Shown here: positions 44,683-55,900 of the stretch, in pieces | Numbering within the stretch: position 1 is the stretch's first letter | How the letters are laid out: each line of letters begins with the position of its first letter | Notes under the pieces: model-generated | The model's database searches: none | What the model was told of the DNA's origin: nothing | Seen by the model: only the letters and a program-made list of their open reading frames with translations | NCBI GenBank assembly: GCA_015179045.1 | Contig: WHUZ01000030.1 | Span: forward strand, 434,001 to 498,000 | Reading direction: 5' to 3' | DNA: 64,000 nucleotides | Source: Kalaharituber pfeilii | Taxonomy: Eukaryota; Ascomycota; Pezizomycetes; Pezizales; Pezizaceae | Position numbers and translations under genes: made by a program

Positions 44683-46180
44683 AAACTAGCTGCTGCCATA
44701 TTGAAGACATCTGTTTTTAGTACCATTATCATTTACTGATGCTTAACTGACAGTAGATGATAGCAAGTAAACATACCAATATTTGGCAGATATTTAGTTG
44801 CAGTCAGTCAAGTTGCCAATATAGGAAAGGGTAAATTCAAAGCTTAACTCAAATTGCTGACAAAACACTTAATAAACAATCTATTTAGGTGAGTATATGA
44901 TCTTCACTTACATCAGTGCATTACTTCAGTGACAATATTTCCTAACACTCAATGTCCAATAATATTCTATACCAACTGTATCTATCAATTGAATACTTCA
45001 GCCATGTTGCAACAAACCTACCATAATAAATTTTGAATTAGTTCTTCAACGATTAGCCAAGCAATGCAACTAGCGAACAGTCGTTTGAGTTTTAATCTAC
45101 ATGCAGCAAACGTAGAATCGGACCAGGTTGCACGCCTGAGATCGAGCCCCAGAATCCTCTTTCCTAGTCAGTCATATTGTGGCTACACTATAGCCATTAT
45201 ATGCGACTACTGTTAGCGAGATTTAATACCAAAAATAACGAGAAGCCGATGATGTCAATTTGTACCGTAAGGCCTATATAGCCCTAATTGCGTAATGAGG
45301 AGCATTAATCTGTGTCAATCACGCAAACTATGATGTTGTCAAAGTAAACGTGATCACCGGTAGTGCTATAATATATTCATAGTTTTATCGTGATTGAACT
45401 CGAGTAACACAAGGTGCGCAAGGCAAATAAAACTGCATCAGTATTAGACAAAACTCGACATCATGAAGCAAACATTTCTAAATTCGTTTCTGGTAGTTTT
45501 TCTAGTCAAATTTCAGGATTTTTCCTAGAAACGGCGTAAAAATGAACAAGGTCCCAGAGAGTGCATAGATACTTCCCATAAATACCGCTTTGTTTCAAAG
45601 TAAATACAAACTTACTTTGCGTAGAAAACCAAGACAACTTACTCGTCATCCACAGCACGTAATATTGAGGGGAGCCCCAACAATGTGCCACGTCCTGGAG
45701 AGAGCCAAACAGCGCTTAACGATTCGGTTTCCTACAATAGTTTCAGTTGGTCCACCAATCATCGGAGGAGGAAGATACGAATAAGCTCATGAGTCATACT
45801 CGGGCTGTGTGGGTCTTTTTTTCCTTGAGACTGCGGCATGTGCTAGGATCTCAACGGCAACCCTTCCAATGGCATCTTAGAAGGTAATTGGCGAGAGTAT
45901 TAAATTGTCATGATCCTCATTGTTGACACATTGATTTTTGAAGTTTCACCTGTTTCTTTTTCTCTATATTGTTACTTGCAGGCATAGCGCCGTGGCACCA
46001 TCTACGGCAATTACGAATCGGATTATTTCGCACACACCTGCAGCGTGATGATGCGAACCACAAGATCCTGTGCAAGAGCGTAAGTCTGAAGGTAACATAC
46101 CGGGGCTTAGCATAGCTTTAAAAACCACAATTTTTCTTGTAAGATTTGATATTATTAGTAAGTAACTTGAATAGTAATGA
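44683..46180. other. Gene-free stretch
   Basis: AT-rich sequence with no supported gene, RNA or transposon. Confidence 0.4.
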
Positions 46181-46189
46181 GCTACAATA

Positions 46190-46760
46190 TTGAAGTTGGA
46201 ACAGCAGACAACTCCGCCTTCTCCTATACCCATCGCCTCGCCACCACCCATCCGACAGTCCCTTCCATCCCTTTCCCATCGCCTCTCCCACCGCCTCTTC
46301 ACCACCTCCTTCTCCAGAACCCCTCCTCCATCATCTCTCCGACCCCTTCTCCACCTCAATTGGTTTCGCGACAACCTCTCCCATCACGCTTTCAACCTCC
46401 GAAAGCCTCTCCAACAGCCTCGCTTCCATATATATCTATATATATCACGGTAGCCTTCCTCACCTCCGCTTCTCTTATGCCTGTCGCACCTCCTTTCTCA
46501 CGATCTACCAATTTCACTGCCTTACGCCCGGAGAGAGGGAGGTGTGCGGTGTGGCTGAAGGGGATAGGGGCGGCTGCATCGGACAAGTGCAGGTGCGGTA
46601 AGGTGCAAACAGGGGAGCATCTTGCTTTCCGATGCAGAAACCAGAAGAACCGTACAGAAGGTTTTGGGAAGTGGAGCGACATGGAAAAGAATTGGAAGAG
46701 GACGGCGGAGAATGGGGAAGCGTATGATGTTTTGGAGAGTTTCTTTTCGCTGATCTGCCA
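46190..46760 (+). mobile_element. LINE family B ORF2 C-terminal fragment
   Basis: Plus-strand reading contains TNFTALRPERGRCAVWLKGI and CRCGKVQTGEHLAFRCRNQK, then WSDMEKNWKRTAENGEAYDV-LESFF. This is the same C-terminal zinc-knuckle block as at 62361-62810. Upstream is Pro/Ser-rich sequence. The 3' UTR and A tail are missing and the element is abutted by unrelated sequence with a (GAT)n tract at about 46769-46790. The long open frame 46177-46893 is this relic plus read-through. Confidence 0.75.
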
Positions 46761-47731
46761 GAAGAGGATGGTGATGATGATGATGATGATGCACTGGACC
46801 GCCGCGACTACATTGAGAGACGTGGTATTGTTGACAAACTTGTTAAGATCCTCCTCAAGAAGATCAGCAAGACATAGCAATTGTCATCGATGATCTCAAT
46901 AATCTGCGACTGATGGTCCAAGAGTGTAAATCCCAGACGTCTAACTATGAAGAAGAATCCATTGAACATCAATACCGTGTCATGTTATCGTTTCCCACTT
47001 CCTCAAATGAGTCTGTGTCCGCCATTGGGACTCGCAGGGTCGACAGGGGTGAGATGCGGGGGCGTTTGTCGGATGAGATCCAGGGTGTCGGGAAGGTCCT
47101 TGTGCATGGCGTCATCATTTCGGGGGTGCCTGGCGCCGGCCTCCGCCCGTCCCCTGAACCTTCTGGGCATATAAGCGTGAGCGGTCCCTGGGCCCTTCGA
47201 CAGCCAGCAGAGAACATACAGTTTGGTGGAATTGTTTTGTCGCACGTGCACGGAACAGCACCTTGAGGGTGAAGTCCGCCAGACTGCAAGTCCAGAGGTG
47301 GCCAGTAGCTACAAATAGAGATAGCCTCGGACCGAAATTAGAGAGTGGGGCGACCACTAGCAGGCTTTGGCATGAGAGTGGACTTGCGGAAGTTCTTAGA
47401 CGTTGCTAAGCACCTTGGCATACTCTACCTACAACTTTCTCTTTCCCGCCAGCCCGCCTGCCCGCTCCAGATCTCACGCCGCGCTCCTTGTCAACCAGAC
47501 TACTCTTGTCCATGTCTCCGGTCTTACCCATGTAAGTTCCCTCACACGCACCCTGATCTTAAGCCCTCATGTGACCCACAGTGCTCTGACCTGATGTCAA
47601 CGCCCTCACACAGTATGTCCGGCCGCGGTTGTTCCACTTTCAAAACTAGAATACCAGAACCCGCATGTACCAGCCGCGCGGGCCACCCACAGCACCAGTG
47701 AAAAACCGCAGCATCAGCGCAAGACGAGATT
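46761..47731. other. Repeat-derived or unassigned sequence
   Basis: Several overlapping frames on both strands. The plus-strand block ...MSGRGCSTFKTRIPEPACTS near 47.6 kb could be LINE ORF1 leader, but I cannot place it. No gene supported. Confidence 0.35.
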
Positions 47732-47746
47732 GACAGTATCTCGGTG

Positions 47747-48754
47747 TCCACTGCTTTCCAGCCCAAAAAAGTGAAAGAGGGACAGAGTACCAGTCCCCCC
47801 AAGCAGAAAATGTCCAAGAAACCATCTCCAGCACCATCTGCGAAGCCAATCCTAAAGGAAAGGACACTCCCGCAATCCGGTCGTGCGATCATAGTACATG
47901 GAATTGCGGTGACAAAGAAACTCGGGAAAGTAAGAGATTGGACGGAGAATGCGAACCCATGGATGGGAAAGATTGTTGCGGCAAGATGGTTGGTGAAGAA
48001 AGAGAGGAGGGAGGGGAAGAAGGCTAGCTCGGTTGTCATCTACCTGGAGGGGAAGGTGGAATCAGATAGCCAAACACCAGCGAAGGTAAGGTTGTAAGGC
48101 AAGTGGTGCACTTCGTGCCTGTATGACTGGGATAGAATTACAAAGGTGGACAGAAAGGGGAAGGGGAGGGATGTGGAGGAGATGGACATGACTGCTTAAT
48201 TTTCTGGGAGGATATTTAGGTATTTGTGCTTGATTGTTCTCTTGGAGGATGGGGCTTTCGCTTTGTTTCCTCTGCATCACCGAAGTCGTGGTATGAAGAA
48301 GACAACCAAGTGCTGGGAAAAAAGACTACGGGCATCAGATGGTTGCAAAGAAAGACGACACTCGAAGAGGAGGGAAAGAAGGCAAGTTCGATAGTGTTGT
48401 ACACAAAGACAAGGGTGGAGGTTGGAAAGGTTAGGCTTGGAGGGAGGTGGCTGAGATCGGAGGAATACGAGCCAAACCGGAAATAAGACAGGCTCAGGGT
48501 CCCGGTCCGAATACCATGTACTTAAATTTCCTTTTCTCTTAGTTTAACTATACACATCGCCATAGCCCGTAGGGCGGCACGCGATTAATGAAATAATAAT
48601 AAAAAAAAAAAAGAAGTCGTGGTATTGTTGTGTGCTTTTACAGGGGACGATTTTGTAGGTAGTTGCACAGGTGCCTGTCTCCGGGCCATAAGGACTTCGG
48701 TCTAGGGACCCTGCCATGGCGAACAGCTGCAAGCGGGGTTACGTGAAATAAAGG

Positions 48755-48794
<40 letters not shown>
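47747..48794 (+). mobile_element. Family-B retroposon with ORF1 only (half-LINE), interrupted
   Basis: Bounded by an exact 15-bp duplication GACAGTATCTCGGTG (47732-47746 and 48795-48809). It begins inside an ORF1: TAFQPKKVKEGQSTSPPKQK, then GRAIIVHGIAVTKKLGKVRD, MGKIVAARWLVKKERREGKK, ASSVVIYLEGKV, KVRL and stop. The family-B 3' UTR, terminal hairpin and a long A tail follow with no ORF2 in between. A family-A element (48295-48612) is inserted in its 3' UTR. Without that, the element is about 717 bp. Confidence 0.82.
48295..48612 (+). mobile_element. Family-A ORF1-only retroposon nested in the family-B one
   Basis: Flanked by an exact 13-bp duplication GAAGTCGTGGTAT (48282-48294 and 48613-48625). 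It encodes KASSIVLYTKTRVEVGKVRL-GGRWLRSEEYEPNRK and stops, just where a LINE ORF1 would continue into its zinc knuckles. About 110 bp later come the family-A hairpin and tail. It shows the same ORF1-to-3' UTR fusion as 6317-7064. Confidence 0.85.
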
Positions 48795-48796
<2 letters not shown>

Positions 48797-48949
48797 CAGT
48801 ATCTCGGTGCATCTTTTACCTCACCGCATCGTGTTCTCAGAGAATCTGATAGCTGTTCCAGAATGTCCACATCGTCCACATTGTCCCCATTCTCCTGTTT
48901 TCTACCTACCTGAGAGTGTCTGTCCTCCCATTTCCCCTACCCCTCCAGG

Positions 48950-49014
48950 GCTTCTCATCTCGCCATAGCCCACCGGGCGGCCTGCGAGTAATGAAAGAAA
49001 AAAAAAAAAAAACT
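48950..49014 (+). mobile_element. Family-A retroposon stub (65 bp) in an older LINE
   Basis: GCTTCTCATCTCGCCATAGCCCACCGGG... plus poly(A), with CCTCCAGG on each side (48942-48949 and 49015-49022). The host sequence to its right, read on the minus strand, contains TQAEHLAFGCDKVAYLE, a LINE C-terminal knuckle, so the stub sits in a decayed minus-strand LINE (about 48810-49130). Confidence 0.82.
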
Positions 49015-49296
49015 CCTCCAGGTATGCCACCTTGTCACAGCCGAAAGCTAGATGCTCCGCCTGTGTGCCTTTCTCCGCATTCCCACTGCCACCACTCCTT
49101 CGTCATGCCCTTGCCTGTCTTTAGCTGTACAGTGTGAAAGTGGTAACTGCTTTCCTGTTCCATCCCACCACCCAGATAAAATGTGTATGCCGTGTGCGGC
49201 CACATGATATGGGTGGAGAGATGACGATAGAAAATTTGCAATTGTTTTCCTTTTTACTCCTCTTATTTGTGGGTTATTTCATTAACTCCTATGAAC

Positions 49297-49352
49297 TTAA
49301 TCTCGTCATAGCCTACAGGACGGTATACGAGTAATTGTTTTTTTTTTTTTTA
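49297..49352 (+). mobile_element. Degenerate family-A stub
   Basis: CTCGTCATAGCCTACAGGACGGTATACGAGTAAT, then a T/A tract. No clear duplication. The rest of 49353-49977 is 3' flank of the giant gene, with an A tract at 49917-49945. Confidence 0.6.
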
Positions 49353-49915
49353 AGGAAAAGAAATACCCGGGCCGCTCGATTGGAACGTGCATATTAGCTA
49401 CATATCTCAAGCATAAAGGGCAACTTCATCCCCAGTGGACACGAAAATTTCCCTGATAAACAGCTTTCACGAATGGACCATTTTGCTCTCTTCCCAGAGC
49501 AGCTTTGTAGGACATCTGTGGTATAGCACTTATTTTTCATTGCATACCGGTTACCGACTGAGTGACCTGCAACATAACCCCAAATTCGAATTCTTACTAT
49601 CTATCTAGCTCAATTATCCGGGTAGTAATCAATAACGTTCCCTCTACAATAGGAACAGAAATACAGACCATCAGCCAATTCACAGTGGTAAAAAAGACAT
49701 AAGATCAAATACGGAAACAGTATACTGTAAAACAAAACAAAATACGAAATATAGATCCCACCTACAAATTGTCATCTTGGTTGCGATAACAAAAAATAGA
49801 AAAAACATCCGTTGTCATAAATCCCGTATCAAAAATACTCCACGTGCTCGCCTAATATCCATACTTATTGTGCTCCCCAGTTTGACAATCAGTCACTTGT
49901 AGCTTCGAATGTTTG

Positions 49916-49946
<31 letters not shown>

Positions 49947-49977
49947 TCGAATGTAAATCCTTACTCTCACTATTATC

Positions 49978-52900
49978 CTAGTCCACTTCCATCTCATCTA
50001 CGTCAATCTGCTCCCACTCCCTGCTCTCTATCTCTTTCCCATGCACTAACAACCCTATATGTGTCGCCCCGAACTTCATCCCCTTCCTCCTAACCCCAAT
50101 CAATGTCCTCACAAACCTCAATGGACTTTCCTCAAACGCTACTTCCCCGTTGAGCACCCCAGGCCCTGCGTTTCCATCATTTCTGAGCCCACGGAGAAAT
50201 CCATCCGTCTCTACCCCTACGGGCAATTTCTCCCTATCTCCCTCCCCTCTCAGGAATATTCCCAGAAATCCACATGTCCTCGTATATGCTGTAAAGGACT
50301 TGAAGAACAATTGCCCGGCGAACAGATTCACCTGGATCATTAACTGGTCTCGGCTTGGGAAACTCGCTGCCCAGCCGTTTGGTAATGCTGGAATTGCTGC
50401 GTATGTAAGATCTTCAAATGTTGGTGCTATACATTGGGCTTTAGGTGTATACATGTGAAGATTGACGAATTGTGAGTGCCGGATGTGTGGGAGAAGTTCG
50501 TTGACCTCAAACGAGCTGAGGAGACACAGCACTGGTGAAGTATCAAGATAGCGTACACTGGACACAATCCAGGTTACCGGGCGGAGATAGTAGTCAATGT
50601 GCTCACGGTTGCTCCGGTTCAGTTTGACAGTCTCTGCAAAGTCGACAGTAGCGATAATGTTTTGTGCCCATGGCCCAGGCTCAATATCCTTGTGGAAGGA
50701 GGTATGTGAAAGTGTATCCATAAGGTATCTGAATGACGAGCTAAAGCGGCTAGGGTTTACGATGCCGGTCTTGATAAACTCCAGAACGGCTGGATTGAGT
50801 TTGTGAGTATGTGGGGTAGCACGTGGCGGCAGTTGAACTTCTGCCTCGCTTTCGACTTCGTGGGTAACCTCTCTCTCTTGCTCTTCCTGCATGGCAACCC
50901 CATGAAGTGATACGACCTGGTACTCGTTGCACCTGGAGTTGATGATATTAAGTTGCTTGTAGCGGGGCTGCAGATCTTGTTCTTGGAGTTTGGTTGCAAT
51001 GATATGTTTGACTGATTCCCGCTGTTGGTTAGAGATACCATACATATATTCCAACGTCCTTGATTCGGGCTCTTCCCATTCTTTGACCAACCTGTCTCCG
51101 TCGAGATAGGAAGCTTTATATTTCGACCATGCGTGTTCTCGAGTCTGATGTCCAATGCCTTGGCTTGCCCAGAGAGCGATGCTGCGTTCAGTTTGCGCGC
51201 AGGTTTCATGCATTACCCAAGAGATGATGTCGATGGTTTCGATATGGGCCCCCTCTTCTTTCCAGAGTGTACTAGGAGTTTGTTGTGGACCTCTGGGGGA
51301 GCGAAGAAGTGAACTGATTGCCCTTGACCTAATTTTCTCATTCGCATGCAAGCTGGAAAAGGATTAGCATGTACCAAATATTATTCAACGTGTGACATAA
51401 ACTTACCTTGCACCAATCTATCTTTGGTTAATTTTGGTCCCAGTGTCACTGCCGCTATGCTTTTGGCTGGAAGCTTCAAATCAGTCCCTCTTGTATGCTC
51501 CTCGTCCAGATATACCAAGCAAGTTGTCATATTCTTTACGTAGGGCGAGATCATATACGGCTGCAAGCTACCATCTTTGCTCCGTACTGTCAATTCATCA
51601 TCATCATTGAAAAACACCACTGCAGTCCATGGATGTTTTCCTTCGCTTGCCAAACTCAACCAACACTCCGCAACCTCATGGTTCTTCATTTCCAGCACCT
51701 GCGCTCCCACATCAAGTAAGACCTGGATCTGGTTCGTCTGATTTAACAATTTCTTCAATAAATCCTTCACTGGAAGTCTTTCATTTCCCTCCTTCTGTGC
51801 GCATGTGTAATGGTTGTTCTCTGGCTGAAGAAGGTAACGGAGCACTTTTGCGTTCGTGTGGGTTTGTTCGGGGAGATCCAGTTGCTCGATTGAGACAGGC
51901 AAAAGATATCGGTTATCATTCGTACCACTGAATCCAGTGGTTGGATACTGCTTTTCTTCAGCGAGGTCCCATCCAGAGGTGGTAAGCTTCGTTGGAAACT
52001 CCTTGCACGCCTTCGGAAACACTGTGGTAGCTAGATAAAAGTCAATCACATTCTTGTTCAATCTAAGACGAGGATATATTGTGTTGGACCATTGGTCATT
52101 ATCCTCCAAATTGATTCCTTGTAGCTGGCGTAAAGGAGAGGGAAGGTCTTCGCACCCCTTGATCCAGGTCAAGTATTCTGCTGCCGGGTTGTCGAGCTTC
52201 TTGAGACATTCGAAGCACATGCGGAGCTGGCCATCTTCGAGTCCTTGGTAGTAGTAGGACAGGCAGGTAAGAGCAATTGTGACATCAGGATGGCCAAAAT
52301 CAGCTCGTGGGGCTGGGCTATCCTTCGCACGATAGGGTACAGCAAGGAGTGTTCTGTGCAGAGCAAGGCCATAATCAACACGCCACCGCTTCTCCCGGAG
52401 CACAAAAGCAAGGATACCGTGGGCGATCATCCCTCTGAGTAATAAAAAGTATGGTAACATGTGCCCCACTTTTGGCCACTCCGTGGGCTCCTGAACGTTC
52501 TTCTTTGTGATCAAATTTAACATCGAGTCACTCATGCAATCAGTAAACCATCTTGTTGGCACTGCTCCCAAAGAGCCTCTTCGAATAACATCCTCTGCAA
52601 TCCTATTGAGCAGCTCAGACTCTGGTTCCTTCTTCAGTAGCCGTGTGAAGGGGAAACTTCCGGGGGCATCCTCGCGCTCAATGACCTCCACTCCATTAGG
52701 ATATCGACCCTTAAGCTCCCGAATGTGTTTTCTGACAAGGCCGAATAATTCTTGGATTATCACCCAGCGGTCTGGGCTTAGTTCGGGAGCCTTCTGCTCA
52801 CCAATGGTGTATATGAGCTGGTACCGAACGTGTAAAATTTCGTCGCTCTCGTCCAAGATATCCCGTGAGTACTTTTCAAGCCAACGTTGAGAACTTAGAA

Positions 52901-55900
52901 GTGAATCTGCAATTGGGCCACCAGCACTGAGCTTTTCGATGCCCATCAACTTAAAAGATAAGAGATGCTCCGGCTGTGACAATAAAATCCCACCATTATC
53001 CAAACATTCCTGGTATAATTCCTGAGTCAAGTTCACTGTGGACTTTGTAAGCTCTATTTGCCGGTGAAAGGGGAGGTAATATATCCTTCGGTTCAACAGC
53101 CCACTCAGCTTCTGTACCAGTAGATGGAACATCTGGCTTGACAATGATTTTAACACCACCACTCTCACTAATTTCTTCTTATCTGCCAGTGCAGCAGCGA
53201 CAATTGGCACAATAACTGATGACTTTCCTTCTCCCATATTTAGTTGCATGACGGCATTGGCTCCATTGGGGGGGGACAGCATCTCAGAAGCAATTTGGGC
53301 TTGCACAGGCCTAATCAGCATATTGTTTTCTATCTCAAAGAGGAGCCAATCAGGATATTCCAGTGGATCCCACCCCTCGCAACCTTTGTTAGCCCACTCC
53401 TTGTTGAACTCAATGGAGTCCTGACTTCGTGCATGGTGATAAAGGCGGATAGCTTGCTGATATGATGAAATCGATTTCCCAAAGGACACCAATACCCTGT
53501 CCCACATCTGTGCCCGTTCAGTGTGCTGATGGTGGTGATTTCCCATTGCCAATTGACTAAGCAAACATTTCACAGTGATCCTCGGTCGCAACCCAGCCCG
53601 ATAAAGCAGCTCCTCTATTGTTCCTTTCTTTGGACATAACACAGCCATAATGTGCCTTCTAATACCTATAGCACCCTCTTCGCATCGTTTCATGTATGAT
53701 TCTATATTCTCTAGAGGGGGAAGGATGACCTGTGATGTCTGCTGAGAGGACAAGTCTTGTTTGAGAAGCGATTTCCAACTCTGCTCCAAGTCCTGGGCAT
53801 AACGCTTTTTGAATCCCGTAGCGTCGTTTGAGAAGCGTGTGATTAGATGACTGACAGAGTCTCGTATATTCGGTTGCTGGCTCTCAATGTCTCTTCTAAA
53901 ATCCTGGGATTTTATTATGGGTGGCTCGTTGGTGCTAAAAAGGTCCTGCAGGCTTTTCACTGTCTTCACCTCCGGTGCGGGAATATAGCACGCGTTGAAA
54001 CTGTATTGTGTTATAGTTCTCAACTGGTGACTCAGGGGCCTGATTGTGTCAAGTTCCACTTGAACCCTTTCGATGTGCTGCATATATAGACGATTGTGGT
54101 ACCAATGTGCGAATCTCTCGTTGAGGGGGGTCAATGCTGAGTCGGAATTTAAGAGGTTCCAGTGGTCGCGTGCACATGCGGGTGCGGACAAACTCTTGCA
54201 CACCCACTGATCATGGTAGTATGAAACGGCATTGTCAATGTCATGTTCGAGCCGACGTTTGTATGCTCTCCGGCGGCGATTCCAGTGCTCATTGTCGCTT
54301 TCTCCGTGATTTTGAGGTAGGCGGTACTCTTCGCTTGAATGAAAATCAACAACATACCGGGATACTATTTCCCGAATATCGCTAGCTTTGGCTTGGATGC
54401 CGTACTCAAGCTGATATTGCATTTTTGTGCTTGGTATATCCGGGGGATTCATTTCTGCGAACACGCGATGTGTGGCAAAAGCAAGGATCGTTTCAACAAG
54501 TTCCATCGGAATATCGTCTTCTCCACGATATGATAATGTTGCAAGCACAAAAAGGATCTTGTACTGGTCATGTGTCTTGGAGCTTTTTCGGCAGAAGTCG
54601 TACAGCGAGTACCAATCTTGTTCCATACGGCTGCTGTGCCAGTAGTGTCGGTACCCAATGCTTGACGTTGGATTAGTTTTCGAGACGATTGTCTGCCATT
54701 TATAAAGATATGATGCTAGTTTTTCGGTAGGCTTGGGATTTACCGTCCAATTGTTGGCAAGACTCGAGATTTGGCAGACTCTACTTTCCATTTTTTTGTC
54801 GGTAATTTCTCGTGCAATGTATTTCCTATCGTAGATTCGCATGTTGACATTCCCACCGTATTCACTCGGCTGATAAGCAGCTCCCCGTATTGAGGCACGT
54901 TTTCGGAGGTACTCATGACTAGAGTTCTTTCCTTCACTTACTTTAACATCCGTTGCTGTCACCTGAAATACTTTGATACGTTCCCAATGCTGGAGGATCG
55001 AATTCACCACTGAATGAAATTCCCAATGCTGGCAATAGGAAGGTAGACTCGCTTGCCACTCGACCTGCTGCATGGTTCTGAGGTTGGCGGGGTAGAATGT
55101 CCGCTTGGGCGACAATTTTGAAATGCAACTGAGGAGCTCGAATTCGCTGGGGCCGAACGTTGTGTCCGCATTTAATTTCTGAAAAGACCAGGAACTAGCA
55201 CAGCGAAGATGGTCCAAGGCTTGTTCTGTTCCCGTTAAGCCTGTGAGTGGGTCCGGTAGACAATATGCTGTGAGGGCATGGAGATAGATCTTGAACAGAT
55301 GACTTCTCATGCTACCGTTGGCAACGAGACATCCTAGCAATGTATCAATAGTGTACGTATGGTAATTGACAGGGTCAAGAGTGTCTGTTGCTATCCAGAT
55401 TGAGGTATGATGTTCTTCTGTTGAGTAGCGAACCTTCCCATGTGGTATAATAACAATCCTCAAAGCACTATTTAATGTAGATGCCACTTCCCGCAGAACT
55501 AGGTAGCTCTTGAGCCCATATAACGTCCCAAGGTCCTGACCGACCATTGGCCTGACATCTACCACCATATCAGGAAAGTTACGGCACTTAATCTGGGTCT
55601 CCTGTATATGAGTTCCGTCAAATTCGAAGTCGAGATTATATCGCACCAACTTTATATTGACTGTCTTGTTGCTGCTAAGCGTAAGTTCGAGATGTGATCG
55701 TGACTCAATAGACTTGAAAAGCTGATTCATGGCTTGAGTTGTGGGACTATGGTAGTCTATCAACCTAAGCGTACCTATGGTCCCTTCTGCTCGCCAGTTT
55801 GGATGCACTTTGGGAATGGAAACTCGCCAGTTGCTGGGCGATGGAAGCCAGAGAGAGGTAGTGCCATCTTTCAGAGGTCGAAACTCCAGCGTCTGATCAG

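Noticed and set aside
46177..46893. 238-codon plus-strand open frame as a host gene
   Set aside because: Its core is the LINE family-B C-terminal knuckle; the rest is Pro/Ser-rich read-through and a (GAT)n tract.
47747..48100. Host gene encoding the KKLGKVRDW...KASSVVIYLEGKV protein
   Set aside because: It is bounded by a 15-bp target duplication and a poly(A) tail, and it matches ORF1-type sequence at 6317-7064; hence retroposon.
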